Of a stretch of DNA of 64,000 nt, positions 8,386 through 17,661 are shown piece by piece. This DNA is from an uncultured Erythrobacter sp. (GTDB lineage Bacteria; Pseudomonadota; Alphaproteobacteria; Sphingomonadales; Sphingomonadaceae). Both the position numbers and the translations under genes were made by a program. Within the stretch, counting starts at the first letter, position 1, and every line of letters begins with the position of its first letter. The notes beneath the pieces were generated by a model. That model searched no databases, had not been told where the DNA came from, and saw only the letters and a list, made by a program, of their open reading frames with translations. Location of the stretch: NCBI GenBank assembly GCA_947494705.1, contig CANLVN010000003.1, positions 620,001-684,000 on the forward strand, given 5' to 3'.

Positions 8386-9411
8386 TTGGGTTATCGCGTA
8401 GCTATCGTCGGCGCGACCGGGAATGTCGGGCGTGAAATGATGCAGATCCTCGCCGAGCGGGAGTTTCCGTGCGACGAGATCGCAGCGGTCGCTTCCGGGC
8501 GTTCGCAAGGGACCGAGGTCGAATTCGGCGACACCGGGAAGATGCTCAAATGCAAGAATATTGAGCATTTCGACTGGTCCGGCTGGGACATCGCCCTGTT
8601 CGCGGCAGGCAGCGGCCCGGCCAAGGAATACGCGCCCAAGGCGGCGGCGGCAGGCTGCGTTGTGATCGACAACTCCTCACTCTACCGTATGGAGCCTGAC
8701 GTGCCGTTGATCGTGCCCGAGGTAAATCCGGACGCAATCGACGATTACGCCAAGCGCAATATCATCGCCAACCCGAACTGCTCGACCGCTCAGCTGGTCG
8801 TCGCGCTCAAGCCACTGCACGATGCCGCCACGATCAAGCGTGTTGTCGTCTCGACCTATCAGTCGGTTTCCGGCGCTGGTAAGGCAGGCATGGACGAGCT
8901 GTTCGAACAAAGCCGCGCAATTTTCGTCGGCGACCCGGTCGAACCTGCGAAGTTCACCAAGCAGATCGCCTTCAACGTGATCCCGCATATCGACGTCTTC
9001 CTCGACGATGGTTCGACCAAGGAAGAGTGGAAGATGATGGTCGAAACCAAGAAGATCCTCGACCCCAAGATCAAGCTCAACGCCACCTGCGTGCGCGTGC
9101 CGGTCTTCGTCGGCCATGCCGAGGCGGTGAATATCGAGTTCGAGGACGAGCTTTCGGCTGAACGGGCACAGGAAATCCTGCGCGAGGCGCCCGGCATCAT
9201 GCTGGTCGATAAGCGCGAGGACGAGGGCTACGTCACCCCGGTCGAATGCGCCGGTGACAGCGCCACCTATATCAGCCGCGTGCGCGAAGATCCCACGGTC
9301 GAGAACGGCATCACTCTGTGGTGCGTCAGCGATAACCTGCGCAAGGGTGCAGCGCTGAATGCCGTGCAGATCGCAGAACTTCTTGGCCGCCGTCACCTGA
9401 AGAAGGGGTGA
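8386..9411 (+). CDS. asd: Aspartate-semialdehyde dehydrogenase
   Basis: Asd makes L-aspartate semialdehyde from aspartyl phosphate with NADPH, the branch point to lysine/DAP, threonine and methionine. The start is TTG 8386, preceded by AGGAG at 8373-8377. This gives 341 residues beginning right at the Rossmann motif 'VAIVGATGNVGREM', whereas an upstream ATG (8335) would add 17 residues without a ribosome site. Catalytic Cys132 lies in 'NPNCSTAQ' and the general-base His244 in 'VGHAEAV'. A lipoprotein gene follows three bases after the stop. Confidence 0.95.
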   Translation: MGYRVAIVGATGNVGREMMQILAEREFPCDEIAAVASGRSQGTEVEFGDTGKMLKCKNIEHFDWSGWDIALFAAGSGPAKEYAPKAAAAGCVVIDNSSLYRMEPDVPLIVPEVNPDAIDDYAKRNIIANPNCSTAQLVVALKPLHDAATIKRVVVSTYQSVSGAGKAGMDELFEQSRAIFVGDPVEPAKFTKQIAFNVIPHIDVFLDDGSTKEEWKMMVETKKILDPKIKLNATCVRVPVFVGHAEAVNIEFEDELSAERAQEILREAPGIMLVDKREDEGYVTPVECAGDSATYISRVREDPTVENGITLWCVSDNLRKGAALNAVQIAELLGRRHLKKG

Positions 9412-9413
9412 GC

Positions 9414-9962
9414 ATGATCCGTAAAGCGCTTCTCGGTCTGTCGATCCTCGCCCTTGGCTCGGCATGCGACAGCGGGCGGGTGCCTTCGCCCGCCGACCAA
9501 CAGGCGGGCAGCGCCCCGACTGCGCAGGTCGATTCCGATCTGGTCGCGCTGCACGGCGAAGGGATCGTCGCAGGGGCTGAGGCATTCTATTTCGCCGCTG
9601 GGCGCAGCGAAGTGCAATCCGCGCTCGCGGCAACGCTCGGCGAGGCTACGCGGACCGAGCAGCAGGACGAATGCGGAGCCGGACCGGTGGTCAGCTCAAT
9701 CTATCCAGGCGGGCTGACGGTCAATTTCCAGAGCGACAGCCTGGCCGGATGGACCCTTTCCGAGGCCTCGGAGACTATTGTCGTCGACTCCGATGTTGCG
9801 ATCGGAACGGCGCGCGACGAGGCCGAGGCAGCACCGGGTTTTGCCCCGATGGAAGGCAGCACACTGGGTGAGGAATTCATGCTCGGCGACGAACTCGGTG
9901 GGTTGATCGAGGATGGAGCGGTCTCCATGCTTTATGCCGGGACGCAGTGCTTTTTCAGGTGA
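9414..9962 (+). CDS. Putative lipoprotein of unknown function
   Basis: ATG 9414 is preferred because AAGGGG at 9403-9408 is correctly spaced; an in-frame GTG at 9408 would overlap the asd stop. The 182-residue product has a lipoprotein signal, 'LLGLSILALGSACDS', with Cys18 as the predicted lipidated residue. The mature part is acidic, with two further Cys (in 'DECGAG' and 'TQCFFR') that could pair. No family is recognised. It sits in an apparent asd operon, but nothing suggests a role in amino-acid synthesis. Confidence 0.65.
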   Translation: MIRKALLGLSILALGSACDSGRVPSPADQQAGSAPTAQVDSDLVALHGEGIVAGAEAFYFAAGRSEVQSALAATLGEATRTEQQDECGAGPVVSSIYPGGLTVNFQSDSLAGWTLSEASETIVVDSDVAIGTARDEAEAAPGFAPMEGSTLGEEFMLGDELGGLIEDGAVSMLYAGTQCFFR

Positions 9963-9975
9963 AAGAGGTTCGGAC

Positions 9976-10626
9976 ATGACACTTGCAGCCGATCTCTTCT
10001 TCAGCTTCCGCTCGCCCTATTCTTATCTCGCGGTGGGGCGGTATCGACAGATGACCGAGGATTATGACCTCGACATCACCTTGCGCACAGTCCTGCCGAT
10101 TGCGGTGCGCGATCCGGACATCCTGTTCACCGGAAACCCTGCGGCACCGCGCTATATTTTCATGGATGCGATGCGAGCGGGACAGTTTCTGGGCATCCCG
10201 ATCCGCTGGCCGCGTCCCGATCCGATCGTGCAGGACTTCCAGACCCGCAAGATCGCTGAGGACCAGCCCTATATTTATCGCATCAGCCGCCTCGGTCAGG
10301 CGGCGACGCGTCGCGGCAAAGGTCTCGCGTTCGCCGCCGAGGTCGCGCCACTCATCTGGGATGGCAGCGTCGACAACTGGCACGAGGGCGATCACCTCTC
10401 CGGAGCCGCAAAGCGCGCCGGGCTGGATTTCGCGCAGCTGGAGGCCGAGGCGCGCGACGATGCAGATGCACTCGACTCCGAAATAGCCGCAAATCTCGGC
10501 GCACTGCAGGCCGCCGGCCACTGGGGTGTGCCGACACTGGTGTTTGAGGGCGAACCGTTCTTCGGTCAGGACCGGGTGGACATGGCCAAGTGGCGCATGG
10601 AGCAGAAAGGCCTGGCAAGAAAGTGA
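9976..10626 (+). CDS. DsbA-fold 2-hydroxychromene-2-carboxylate isomerase family protein
   Basis: The start at 9976 follows GAAAGAGG at 9961-9968 and gives 216 residues. The opening 'LFFSFRSPYSYLAVGRYRQ' is the diagnostic N-terminal motif of the HCCA isomerase/kappa-GST branch of DsbA-like proteins, with the active-site Ser in 'SPYSYLA'. The C-terminal 'HWGVPTLVFEGEPFFGQDR' is the matching thioredoxin-fold motif. Family members use glutathione to isomerise aromatic catabolites or act on other thiol substrates. No aromatic-degradation genes lie nearby, so the substrate is unknown. The next gene overlaps it by four bases. Confidence 0.85.
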   Translation: MTLAADLFFSFRSPYSYLAVGRYRQMTEDYDLDITLRTVLPIAVRDPDILFTGNPAAPRYIFMDAMRAGQFLGIPIRWPRPDPIVQDFQTRKIAEDQPYIYRISRLGQAATRRGKGLAFAAEVAPLIWDGSVDNWHEGDHLSGAAKRAGLDFAQLEAEARDDADALDSEIAANLGALQAAGHWGVPTLVFEGEPFFGQDRVDMAKWRMEQKGLARK

Positions 10627-11381
10627 AACAAACGGAATTCGAGAGCTTCGACGGAACACGCCTCGCCATCCACCGTGCGGGCGAGGGGGTGCCAGTCATT
10701 CTGCTCCACGGCCTGTTTTCCAGCGCCGAGATGAACTGGATAAAATGGGGGCACCATGAGCGTCTCGCCGATGCCGGGTTCGAGGCGATCATGCTTGATT
10801 TTCGCGTCCACGGCGAGAGCGAAGCGCCGCAGGATGCCGAAGCGTATCCCGAGGGCGTTCTTGTGCGCGATGCCCTCGCCCTCACGGAGCATATCGGGCT
10901 GTCACCGGGGGAATATGACCTGGTCGGCTTCTCGCTTGGTGCGCGCACCGCGCTGCATGCCTGTGCCGGTGGCGTGCTCGAACCGCGGCGGCTCATTGCG
11001 TGCGGGATGGGTGTCGAAGGGCTTGCCGAATGGGAACGCAGGGCAGCGCATTTCAAGCGCGTGATCGACGAATTCGACACGATCAAGCCGGGCAGCCCAC
11101 TCTACACCGCGCGCACCTTCCTCAAGTCGCAGGGGGTCGACCACGTCGCCGCGCGACTCTTGCTTGATGCAATGGACCCGTTCGACCTTGCGAGCCTGTC
11201 CAATATCACGATGCCAAGCGCTGTGATCAACGGAGACGAGGACGGAGACAACGGCTCGGGACAGGAACTCGCCGACATGCTCCCTGACGCGGTATTCATT
11301 GAGACTCCGGGCAACCACCTCAATTCCGTAACCAAGCCCGAACTGGGAGAGGCGATTGCGGGTTTTCTGAGAACAGCTTAG
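10623..11381 (+). CDS. Alpha/beta-fold hydrolase
   Basis: GTG 10623 overlaps the upstream stop as GTGA and gives a 252-residue protein. The fold is clear: the oxyanion-hole strand 'VILLHGLFSS', 'LDFRVHGES', the nucleophile elbow 'GFSLGAR' with Ser104, a likely acid residue in 'VINGDEDG' and His in 'TPGNHLN'. This is a cytoplasmic serine hydrolase (esterase or C-C hydrolase type) with unknown substrate. Coupling to a DsbA-fold isomerase suggests the two act on the same small molecule, but that is inference. Confidence 0.85.
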   Translation: MKQTEFESFDGTRLAIHRAGEGVPVILLHGLFSSAEMNWIKWGHHERLADAGFEAIMLDFRVHGESEAPQDAEAYPEGVLVRDALALTEHIGLSPGEYDLVGFSLGARTALHACAGGVLEPRRLIACGMGVEGLAEWERRAAHFKRVIDEFDTIKPGSPLYTARTFLKSQGVDHVAARLLLDAMDPFDLASLSNITMPSAVINGDEDGDNGSGQELADMLPDAVFIETPGNHLNSVTKPELGEAIAGFLRTA

Positions 11382-11417
11382 GCTATCCCACATCGCTCAC
11401 AGAGAAGTTCAAAACCC

Positions 11418-11975
11418 ATGAAATCCAAGCTTTCCATCACAGGATTGGCCGCCCTTTTGCTCGCGGCGGCACCTGCTGCTGCACAAGATGATACGCGTGT
11501 CGTTAGCGCCGCCGATCTTCCCGGCGTGGCCGATGCACTGCGCTCAGCAGGCTACGACATCGAGATAACCGAGCGCGATGACGAAACGCGTGCTGCGATC
11601 GAGGTCAGTTCGGGATCCGACTTCGCCTCTGTCCTCTTCGACGATTGCAATGAGGCGGTCCCGGACCTGTGCGACACGCTGGTCCTGTCGACATGGTGGG
11701 ATCGCACCGTTCCAATTTCTGACGAGGCTGTGGCGGCTGCCAACATCAATCACAAATACGTCTCGGTGTTTCGCGACGGTGACGGTGATCCGGTGATGCA
11801 ATGGGCGATCCTGACACGGCGAGAGGGCATCCCGACCACGGTATTCCTCAACGCACTAGTCCGTTTTATCTCTGTGGCGCGCAATTTCGACGCTGCGGCT
11901 TTCGAAGGTGATGCGCCTGCGGAGGAAGCCAGCGAAGATTTGACCGGAGCCGGGCCGGAAGGAAACGCGGCATGA
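11418..11975 (+). CDS. Secreted YbjN-domain protein (first of two)
   Basis: The 185-residue product has a signal peptide 'LAALLLAAAPAAAQ'. A YbjN-like alpha/beta domain follows at about residues 30-160 (the type-III chaperone-like fold), recognisable by 'LPGVADALRSAGYDIEI' and a late 'AILTRREGIPTTVFLNALVRF'. The C-terminus is acidic and low in complexity. YbjN proteins are linked to stress and motility regulation in enterobacteria, but secreted alphaproteobacterial members are uncharacterised. Its stop overlaps the next start as ATGA. A second YbjN-like gene lies at 14425, beyond RimK. Confidence 0.7.
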   Translation: MKSKLSITGLAALLLAAAPAAAQDDTRVVSAADLPGVADALRSAGYDIEITERDDETRAAIEVSSGSDFASVLFDDCNEAVPDLCDTLVLSTWWDRTVPISDEAVAAANINHKYVSVFRDGDGDPVMQWAILTRREGIPTTVFLNALVRFISVARNFDAAAFEGDAPAEEASEDLTGAGPEGNAA

Positions 11976-12988
11976 TGGGAAGAGGGGCGATCCTGGCACT
12001 AAGTGCCGCGCTCACGGCCTGCGCGCCAGCGGAGGACGCCCGCAGTAGCGCGCCGCTGGCCGAGCGCGGGCAGGACGCGATGCTGTTCGTCGCGCAGAAA
12101 CGCGGCAACACGCTGACCAAGGTCGACCTCGACACCGGCGAGGAAGTGCTGCGCAAGGACAGCTGCTCCAACCCGCATGAGCTTGCAACTTCGCCCGATG
12201 GCAGACACGTCGCGCTGGCTTGTTATGGCGGCACGACCGTGGATATTTTTACGACTTCCACGCTGGAGCGGGTGGCGAGCATCGACCTGGGCGAAAACGC
12301 TCGGCCCCATGGCATCGTGTGGCATGACAATGGCGACCTCTATTCGACGGCCGAAGGGCGCCAATCCATATTCTGGATCAGCGAGCCGCTCAGCCCGTCG
12401 CCCGAGACCTTCGAATATTCGACCGGCAAGGAGGGCAGCCACATGCTGGTCGTCGCTCCCGATGCGAACACGGCATGGACCACCGATCTGGGTTCGAAAA
12501 CAGTCACGCGCGTCGCTCTCAAGGCTCGTATCGCGCCGATTTCGGTGACGGTCGGTGAGGAGCCCGAGGGCATCGCCCTCAGCCCCGATGGCGAAGCCCT
12601 ATGGGTTTCGGCGCGTGGTTCGAACGAAGCCTACGAGCTAGACCCGCGCACAATGGAGGTTCGCAACACCGTTTCCACGGGCGCTTTCCCGCTGCGTCTT
12701 GCGATCCGCCCTCAAGGCGATGTCGCTGTAACGTCCGATCTGAGCGATGGCAGCCTGACCGTGATCGATCTTGCGACAGCCGAAGTCGTCCGCACGATTA
12801 TGGTCTCCTCGCCCGAAGAAGCGCAGCAGCGGTTTCAGGTCACGATCCTGTGGTCCGACGATGGCGAGCGGATCTACGTCGCGGAGACTGCCAGCAACAC
12901 CATTGCCGAAGTCGACTATGCAACCGGAAAAGTCCTGCGGCGGCTCCCGGGCGGCGAGGGCGGGGACGGGCTCGCAATCCTGCCGTGA
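11972..12988 (+). CDS. YVTN/YncE-type beta-propeller lipoprotein
   Basis: The 338-residue product has a lipobox 'LTAC' (Cys17) after a short signal, so it is probably membrane-anchored in the periplasm. The rest is a seven-bladed-propeller pattern of repeats such as 'LATSPDGRHVALACYG', 'IALSPDGEALWVSARG' and 'VTILWSDDGERIYVAETA', each 40-45 residues long. Such YVTN propellers usually bind proteins, ligands or metals rather than catalyse. Both ends are translationally coupled: ATGA with the YbjN gene and GTGA with the RimB-like gene. Confidence 0.8.
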   Translation: MMGRGAILALSAALTACAPAEDARSSAPLAERGQDAMLFVAQKRGNTLTKVDLDTGEEVLRKDSCSNPHELATSPDGRHVALACYGGTTVDIFTTSTLERVASIDLGENARPHGIVWHDNGDLYSTAEGRQSIFWISEPLSPSPETFEYSTGKEGSHMLVVAPDANTAWTTDLGSKTVTRVALKARIAPISVTVGEEPEGIALSPDGEALWVSARGSNEAYELDPRTMEVRNTVSTGAFPLRLAIRPQGDVAVTSDLSDGSLTVIDLATAEVVRTIMVSSPEEAQQRFQVTILWSDDGERIYVAETASNTIAEVDYATGKVLRRLPGGEGGDGLAILP

Positions 12989-13443
12989 CTATAGCGAAAA
13001 CTCCCAAGCAACTCCCTGTGGTCGGTTGGCGCGAACTGATCGACCTGCCTGGAATCGCGCTCAGTGCAATACCTGCCAAGATCGATACCGGAGCGCGGAC
13101 TTCCTCGCTTCATGCACGCGTGCTCGACCGATTTGAACGCGATGGGCACACTTTCGTGCGCTTTGCTGTAGATTGGGACGAAATCGCGCATGAAGGCGAA
13201 GCCATTGAAGTCGACACGCGCGGCATCACCAGTTCGAACGGCGAGACCCAGACGCGCTATGTCATCAAGACCCCGCTGCGCATCGGCACTCACGAATTTC
13301 GCGCGGAACTGAGTCTTGCTGACAGGTCGGACATGAAGTTTCCAATGCTGATCGGACGCACCGCGCTTCGCCGTCGGTTCGTCGTCGATAGCGGACATTC
13401 TTGGCTGCAATCCCCTGAAATGCAGCGTAAGAGAAAACGCTGA
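12985..13443 (+). CDS. rimB: RimB-like retropepsin-fold protease (PF05618 'Zn_protease')
   Basis: GTG 12985 overlaps the propeller stop as GTGA and gives 152 residues. The aspartic-protease-like motif '[14 protein letters not shown]' lies near residues 30-43, with '[17 protein letters not shown]' and '[17 protein letters not shown]' completing the family signature. The family is named ATP-dependent zinc protease, but its fold is retropepsin-like. In Pseudomonas, RimB works with RimK on ribosomal protein S6 glutamylation. Here rimK follows by 25 bases, strongly supporting the assignment. Confidence 0.85.
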   Translation: MTIAKTPKQLPVVGWRELIDLPGIALSAIPAKIDTGARTSSLHARVLDRFERDGHTFVRFAVDWDEIAHEGEAIEVDTRGITSSNGETQTRYVIKTPLRIGTHEFRAELSLADRSDMKFPMLIGRTALRRRFVVDSGHSWLQSPEMQRKRKR

Positions 13444-13468
13444 ACCCCTCCAACAGGAGCCCAATCCA

Positions 13469-14374
13469 ATGAAAATTGCCATGCTGGCGCGCAATCCGAA
13501 TCTTTATTCGCACAAGCGCTTGAAAGAAGCCGCCGAGCAGCGTGGGCACGAGTTGGATATCGTCAATACGACGCGCTGCACGGTGCATATCGCAAGCCAT
13601 CGGCCCGAGGTCTTCTACAATGGCGAACCGATGATCGGTTACGATGCGGTCATTCCTCGGATCGGGGCGTCGATCACCAATTACGGTCTCGCGATCCTGC
13701 GTCAGTTCGAAATGCGCGGTTGCTGGCCGCTCAATGAAAGCGTCGCCATCGGCCGTAGTCGCGACAAACTGCGCAGCATGCAGATTCTTGGCAAGCACGG
13801 CTTGGGTCTGCCGCTGACCGCCTATGCAAACGATCCCAAACAGGCCGAAGAAATCATCAAGGCGGTGAACGGTCCGCCGGTGGTCATCAAACTGCTGGAA
13901 GGAACGCAGGGGATCGGGGTGGTGCTTGCCGAAACAATGTCGAGCGCCAAGTCGGTGATCGAGGCGTTCCGCGGTGCCAACGTCAACATCCTCGTGCAGG
14001 AATTCATCAAGGAAGCGGGCGGCACTGATATTCGTGCTCTGGTGGTAGGAGGTAAAGTCGTCGCAGCGATGAAGCGGACCGGTGCGCCCGACGATTTCCG
14101 CTCGAACCTGCATCGCGGCGGAAGCGCCGACATCATCAAGATAACGCCCGAAGAACGCTCCACTGCGGTGCGCGCGGCCAAGCGGATGGGCCTCAATGTC
14201 TGCGGTGTAGACATGCTGCGCTCCAATCACGGACCGGTCATCATGGAGGTCAATTCCTCACCCGGTCTCGAAGGCATCGAAACTGCGACTGGCAAGGATA
14301 TAGCCGGTCAGATCATTCAGTTCATCGAAGGTCATGCCAAGATCGGCGCGACCAAGACCAAGGGGCAGGGGTAA
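13469..14374 (+). CDS. rimK: RimK-type ATP-grasp alpha-L-glutamate ligase
   Basis: RimK adds glutamate residues to the C-terminus of ribosomal protein S6. The 301-residue length and motifs fit: N-terminal '[18 protein letters not shown]', substrate loop '[15 protein letters not shown]', ATP-grasp '[18 protein letters not shown]', '[20 protein letters not shown]' and the metal-binding '[15 protein letters not shown]'. CAGGAG at 13455-13460 is a strong ribosome site. It is paired with the RimB-like protease. The S6 gene (rpsF, 17886-18251) ends in Arg-Asp-Arg-Asp rather than the Glu-Glu of E. coli, so the exact acceptor is uncertain. Confidence 0.93.
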   Translation: MKIAMLARNPNLYSHKRLKEAAEQRGHELDIVNTTRCTVHIASHRPEVFYNGEPMIGYDAVIPRIGASITNYGLAILRQFEMRGCWPLNESVAIGRSRDKLRSMQILGKHGLGLPLTAYANDPKQAEEIIKAVNGPPVVIKLLEGTQGIGVVLAETMSSAKSVIEAFRGANVNILVQEFIKEAGGTDIRALVVGGKVVAAMKRTGAPDDFRSNLHRGGSADIIKITPEERSTAVRAAKRMGLNVCGVDMLRSNHGPVIMEVNSSPGLEGIETATGKDIAGQIIQFIEGHAKIGATKTKGQG

Positions 14375-14424
14375 AGGCGCTGAAGACCCTTTCGAACACC
14401 GCTCAGAACGACTACGGCCTGCCC

Positions 14425-14970
14425 ATGCGTATTCTATTCTCGGTCCCGCTCGCCCTTTCCATCGTAGCTTCACTGTTCGCTGCGCCGGTAGTTGCGCAGC
14501 AAACTTCGCCCGCCAATCAGGCCGCTCCCGAGCGGCCTCAGGTCGTTTCACGTTTCGACGAACAGACGGTTCGCTACCTGCTTGAGGACGTCCAGGCGAA
14601 CTGGCAGGTTGAGCGCAGCCCCGATGGTGGACTGACTTACCGGGCGAGCGCACCGGGCGGGTTGAATTTTGTCGCCGCTCCAAGGTCTTGCGGGACGGAG
14701 GTCGGTTGCGTCGGCCTCGTGTTGGTGGCGCTGTTCGACGATGTGCAGGTCGACGATGCCGCCCGGCTCGATGCATTCATAAACGGCCACAACGACAAGT
14801 TTCCGACCGCAAAGGTCATGCGCGATGCACAAGGCATGATCGCGTTGCAGGCGTATATCAACGCGGCCTACGGGATCAGCTACCGTAATGCGCAGGCGCA
14901 GTTGCTGGTTTTTGGCCAAGACATCAGCGCCCTTGCTCGCGCCCTCGCTGAATTTGAACAAAGCCAGTAG
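14425..14970 (+). CDS. Secreted YbjN-domain protein (second of two)
   Basis: The 181-residue product has a signal peptide ending near 'FAAPVVAQ'. A YbjN-like domain follows from about residue 45, opening 'DEQTVRYLLEDVQANWQVE' and containing 'DAARLDAFINGHNDKFPTAK'. Two Cys in 'RSCGTEVGCVG' may form a disulfide. It has the same length class as the YbjN protein at 11418 but diverged sequence. The two bracket the propeller-RimB-RimK genes. Its function is unknown. Confidence 0.68.
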   Translation: MRILFSVPLALSIVASLFAAPVVAQQTSPANQAAPERPQVVSRFDEQTVRYLLEDVQANWQVERSPDGGLTYRASAPGGLNFVAAPRSCGTEVGCVGLVLVALFDDVQVDDAARLDAFINGHNDKFPTAKVMRDAQGMIALQAYINAAYGISYRNAQAQLLVFGQDISALARALAEFEQSQ

Positions 14971-15015
14971 CGCTGCGATCAAATCAGATCGCGTTGGCCA
15001 GAGATGGCCGAGATT

Positions 15016-15348
15016 TCATGAGGGCGGGCCGTCGTCGACCGGACCGCATCCGGGTGCCGACGCATTGAGGACAAGCACTCCGTGATGGATTAGGCCCGAT
15101 AGCATGTTCGGCCGTTCACCCCTGATAACGTAAGAGCCGTCGATCATGCCGCGAGCAAGGAGGCGCGTGTCTTGTCGGGAGACAAGCGTCGCAATCCCGC
15201 TCGAACCCGCAACGGGGACAATCGTCACCGGTTCTCCCCCGCGCGGCGCGAGCACGAATGCTGCAGCGCCCAGTACAATTAGCGCCATGATTGCGCAAAA
15301 GGCGATCTGATCCTTTCGGCCCGCGGTCTTCTTGGCGATAGGCGACAT
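15016..15348 (-). CDS. Small single-pass membrane protein, function unknown
   Basis: The 110-residue product has a basic N-terminus followed by one strong transmembrane segment 'IAFCAIMALIVLGAAAFVLA' (about residues 15-34) and a periplasmic-facing domain of about 75 residues. It lies 71 bases downstream of amn on the same strand and may share its transcript. The extracytoplasmic part contains 'LVSRQDTRLLARGMIDGSY', with no motif I can name. Confidence 0.5.
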   Translation of the reverse strand: MSPIAKKTAGRKDQIAFCAIMALIVLGAAAFVLAPRGGEPVTIVPVAGSSGIATLVSRQDTRLLARGMIDGSYVIRGERPNMLSGLIHHGVLVLNASAPGCGPVDDGPPS

Positions 15349-15419
15349 GCCGACGCACTATCGCGCATTTTGGTTAGAAGGTCGGCTCCGGTTGAATGCG
15401 TATTCGTGCGAGCCGACGC

Positions 15420-16856
15420 TTACCTGAACGGCGGCTCGTTGAATGCCCGCAGCTTGCGGCTGTGAAGCCGGTCGCCTTCGTCGCGCAGACGCTTGACCGC
15501 CTCGAGACCGATCTGAAGGTGCGCGGCGATGGCTTCCTCGTAGAACTGGTTCGCCTGCCCAGGGAGCTTGATCTCGCCGTGCAGCGGTTTGTCGGAAACG
15601 CACAGCAGAGTTCCGTATGGCACGCGGAAGCGGTAGCCTTGCGCTGCTATGGTCGCGCTCTCCATCTCCACTGCAATTGCGCGGCTATGCGAGAAGCGCT
15701 TGGCGCTTGAGGCGTAGTGCAGTTCCCAATTGCGGTCATCTGTGGTCACGACCGTGCCGGTGCGCATGCGTTGCTTGAGGTTGGCGCCCTGGACACCCGA
15801 CACTTCTTCGGCGGCAGCCGCCAGCGCCTGCTGGACCTCGGCGATCGGCGGGATCGGGATTTCGGGCGGCAGCACGGCGTCGAGCACGTGGTCATCGCGC
15901 AGATAGGCGTGGGCGAGCACGAAGTCGCCGATCTTCTGGCTCGAGCGCACTCCGCCGCAGTGGCCGATCATCATCCACGCATGGGGGCGTAGCACCGCGA
16001 GGTGGTCGCAGATCGTCTTGGCGTTCGAGGGCCCCACGCCGATATTCACCAGTGTGATGCCCTGACCGTCCTCGCGGATGAGGTGATAAGCGGGCATCTG
16101 GTGCTTGCGCCACGCCGTGTCGTTCAGCTGTCCCTGCGCGTTGTCGGCCGGATCGGTGATGTTGAGGCCCGCAGCGCCTTTAAGCTCGGTATACCCGTCT
16201 TCGCCGATCAGCCGTGCGCCCCAGTTCACGAATTCATCGACATAGCGGTGGTAGTTCGTAAACAGGATGAAGTTCTGAAAGTCCTCGACCTTGGTCCCGG
16301 TATAGTGAGCCAGGCGGGCGAGAGAATAGTCGGTGCGCAGCCCGTCGAACAGCGACAGCGGCATGTCCTCGTATTCGTCGAACTCGATCCCATCGGCAAG
16401 CTCGTCACCGATCAGCGCGAGGTCGGTCGAAGGGAAATACTGCGCGATCTCCCAAGGCGCGATTCCCTGCATCGCTGCACCCGCATCTCCGTCCAAAACG
16501 TAGGGGAACGGGATTTCCTGACGCGAACGGCTGACGCTGACGTCGATCTCATATTCGGCGGAGATCAGTTCGAGCTGCTCAGCAAGATAGGTGCCGAATA
16601 GGTCGGGTCGGGTGATCGTCGTGGTGTAGGTGCCCGGCATCTCGAGACGTCCGAACGCGCGGCTGCGGTCCTTCGGTTCGCCAACACCCGAATATTTCAG
16701 CGTCAGTTGCGGATAGGAGTAGCTGCCGTCCTCGCGCTTGCGCGCAGGGGGAATGGTGCCGGATTGTCCGTAAGCGATGACATCGGCGCGCAAGGTGGCG
16801 ACCGCTTCTTCATAGTGCTGATGCAATTGTTCGAGGATGGTGGCGATTGGGGTCAT
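15420..16856 (-). CDS. amn: AMP nucleosidase
   Basis: Amn hydrolyses AMP to adenine and ribose-5-phosphate and helps set adenylate pools. The 478-residue length is typical. The N-terminal regulatory domain contains 'YPQLTLKYSGVGEPKDRSRAFG'. The C-terminal nucleoside-phosphorylase-like domain contains 'VNIGVGPSNAKTICDHLAVL', 'MIGHCGGVRSSQKIGDFVLA' and 'AIAVEMESATIAAQGYRFR', the base/ribose-binding Glu region. It is read on the minus strand, separated from the rplI operon by a bidirectional terminator. Confidence 0.95.
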   Translation of the reverse strand: MTPIATILEQLHQHYEEAVATLRADVIAYGQSGTIPPARKREDGSYSYPQLTLKYSGVGEPKDRSRAFGRLEMPGTYTTTITRPDLFGTYLAEQLELISAEYEIDVSVSRSRQEIPFPYVLDGDAGAAMQGIAPWEIAQYFPSTDLALIGDELADGIEFDEYEDMPLSLFDGLRTDYSLARLAHYTGTKVEDFQNFILFTNYHRYVDEFVNWGARLIGEDGYTELKGAAGLNITDPADNAQGQLNDTAWRKHQMPAYHLIREDGQGITLVNIGVGPSNAKTICDHLAVLRPHAWMMIGHCGGVRSSQKIGDFVLAHAYLRDDHVLDAVLPPEIPIPPIAEVQQALAAAAEEVSGVQGANLKQRMRTGTVVTTDDRNWELHYASSAKRFSHSRAIAVEMESATIAAQGYRFRVPYGTLLCVSDKPLHGEIKLPGQANQFYEEAIAAHLQIGLEAVKRLRDEGDRLHSRKLRAFNEPPFR

Positions 16857-16914
16857 TCAGATGTCCTTCTCATCGTTGTCTGCGTCTATTATCGGGCCGC
16901 GATGGCGCTTTTAC

Positions 16915-16954
16915 AAAAAGGGCGCGAAGGTCGTGTGACCCTCGCGCCCTTTTT
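16915..16954. terminator. Bidirectional intrinsic terminator after rplI
   Basis: AAAAAGGGCGCGA (16915-16927) is the exact reverse complement of TCGCGCCCTTTTT (16942-16954), with a 14-base loop. It lies 23 bases beyond the rplI stop on the minus strand and about 60 bases ahead of the amn start. It therefore ends the rpsF-rpsR-rplI transcript and separates it from amn. The A/T tails make it usable in both directions. Confidence 0.92.
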
Positions 16955-16977
16955 CGCTGTGTCGAAGATCGGCGAAT

Positions 16978-17649
16978 TTACGCGTCGTCTTCGGCCTTCG
17001 GATCGGTCGCTTCGATCAGCGCTTCGGTCTCGGTCGTATCTTCGGGCTTGGCTACGCCGTCCTCGAAGAGTTCGTCGGGGATTTCGCCCGGCTCGAGATT
17101 GGGATCCGTACGGTTGGCTTCGGCCGCTTCCTCGATTTCGCGCTGCTCTTCTTCGAAAAGCTGTGCGAGTACGTCCACGCCCTGCGACTGCAGTTCGGCC
17201 TCGTCGTCGGAACGGGCGACGTTTGCCTTCACGGTCACATGCACCTCGGGGTGCAGAGCCACGGTCACATCGTGCATGCCGATCGTCTTGATCGGCGCGC
17301 CCATGATGACCTGCTTCTTGTCGATCTCGTGGCCTTGTACAGCAAGCCCGGAAACCATGTCGCGGACATTGACCGAACCATAGAGCTGGCCTGCGTTCGA
17401 CGCTGCACGGATCAGGACGACTTCGGCGCCCTCGACCTTTTCACCGGCCTTTTCGGCCTCGGTGCGGCGTTCCGCATTTTCCTTCTCAAGGCGTTCGCGG
17501 TTGGCTTCGAAGACCTTCTTGTTGGCGTCGTTTGCGCGCAGTGCCTTCTTCTGCGGAAGCAGGAAGTTGCGAGCATAGCCGTCCTTCACGGTGACTACGT
17601 CACCGATCGAACCAAGGTTCTGGATGCGCTGTAGGAGAATGATATCCAT
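16978..17649 (-). CDS. rplI: 50S ribosomal protein L9 with long acidic tail
   Basis: L9 binds 23S rRNA near the L1 stalk base. The N-terminal domain has the signature '[20 protein letters not shown]'. The protein is 223 residues, against about 150 in E. coli. The extra 70 or so residues form a Glu/Asp-rich C-terminal tail from about residue 155 ('[18 protein letters not shown]' onward). Extended acidic L9 tails occur in related alphaproteobacteria. It is the third gene of rpsF-rpsR-rplI, 12 bases after rpsR. Confidence 0.96.
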   Translation of the reverse strand: MDIILLQRIQNLGSIGDVVTVKDGYARNFLLPQKKALRANDANKKVFEANRERLEKENAERRTEAEKAGEKVEGAEVVLIRAASNAGQLYGSVNVRDMVSGLAVQGHEIDKKQVIMGAPIKTIGMHDVTVALHPEVHVTVKANVARSDDEAELQSQGVDVLAQLFEEEQREIEEAAEANRTDPNLEPGEIPDELFEDGVAKPEDTTETEALIEATDPKAEDDA

Positions 17650-17661
17650 GGTGTTTTCTCC

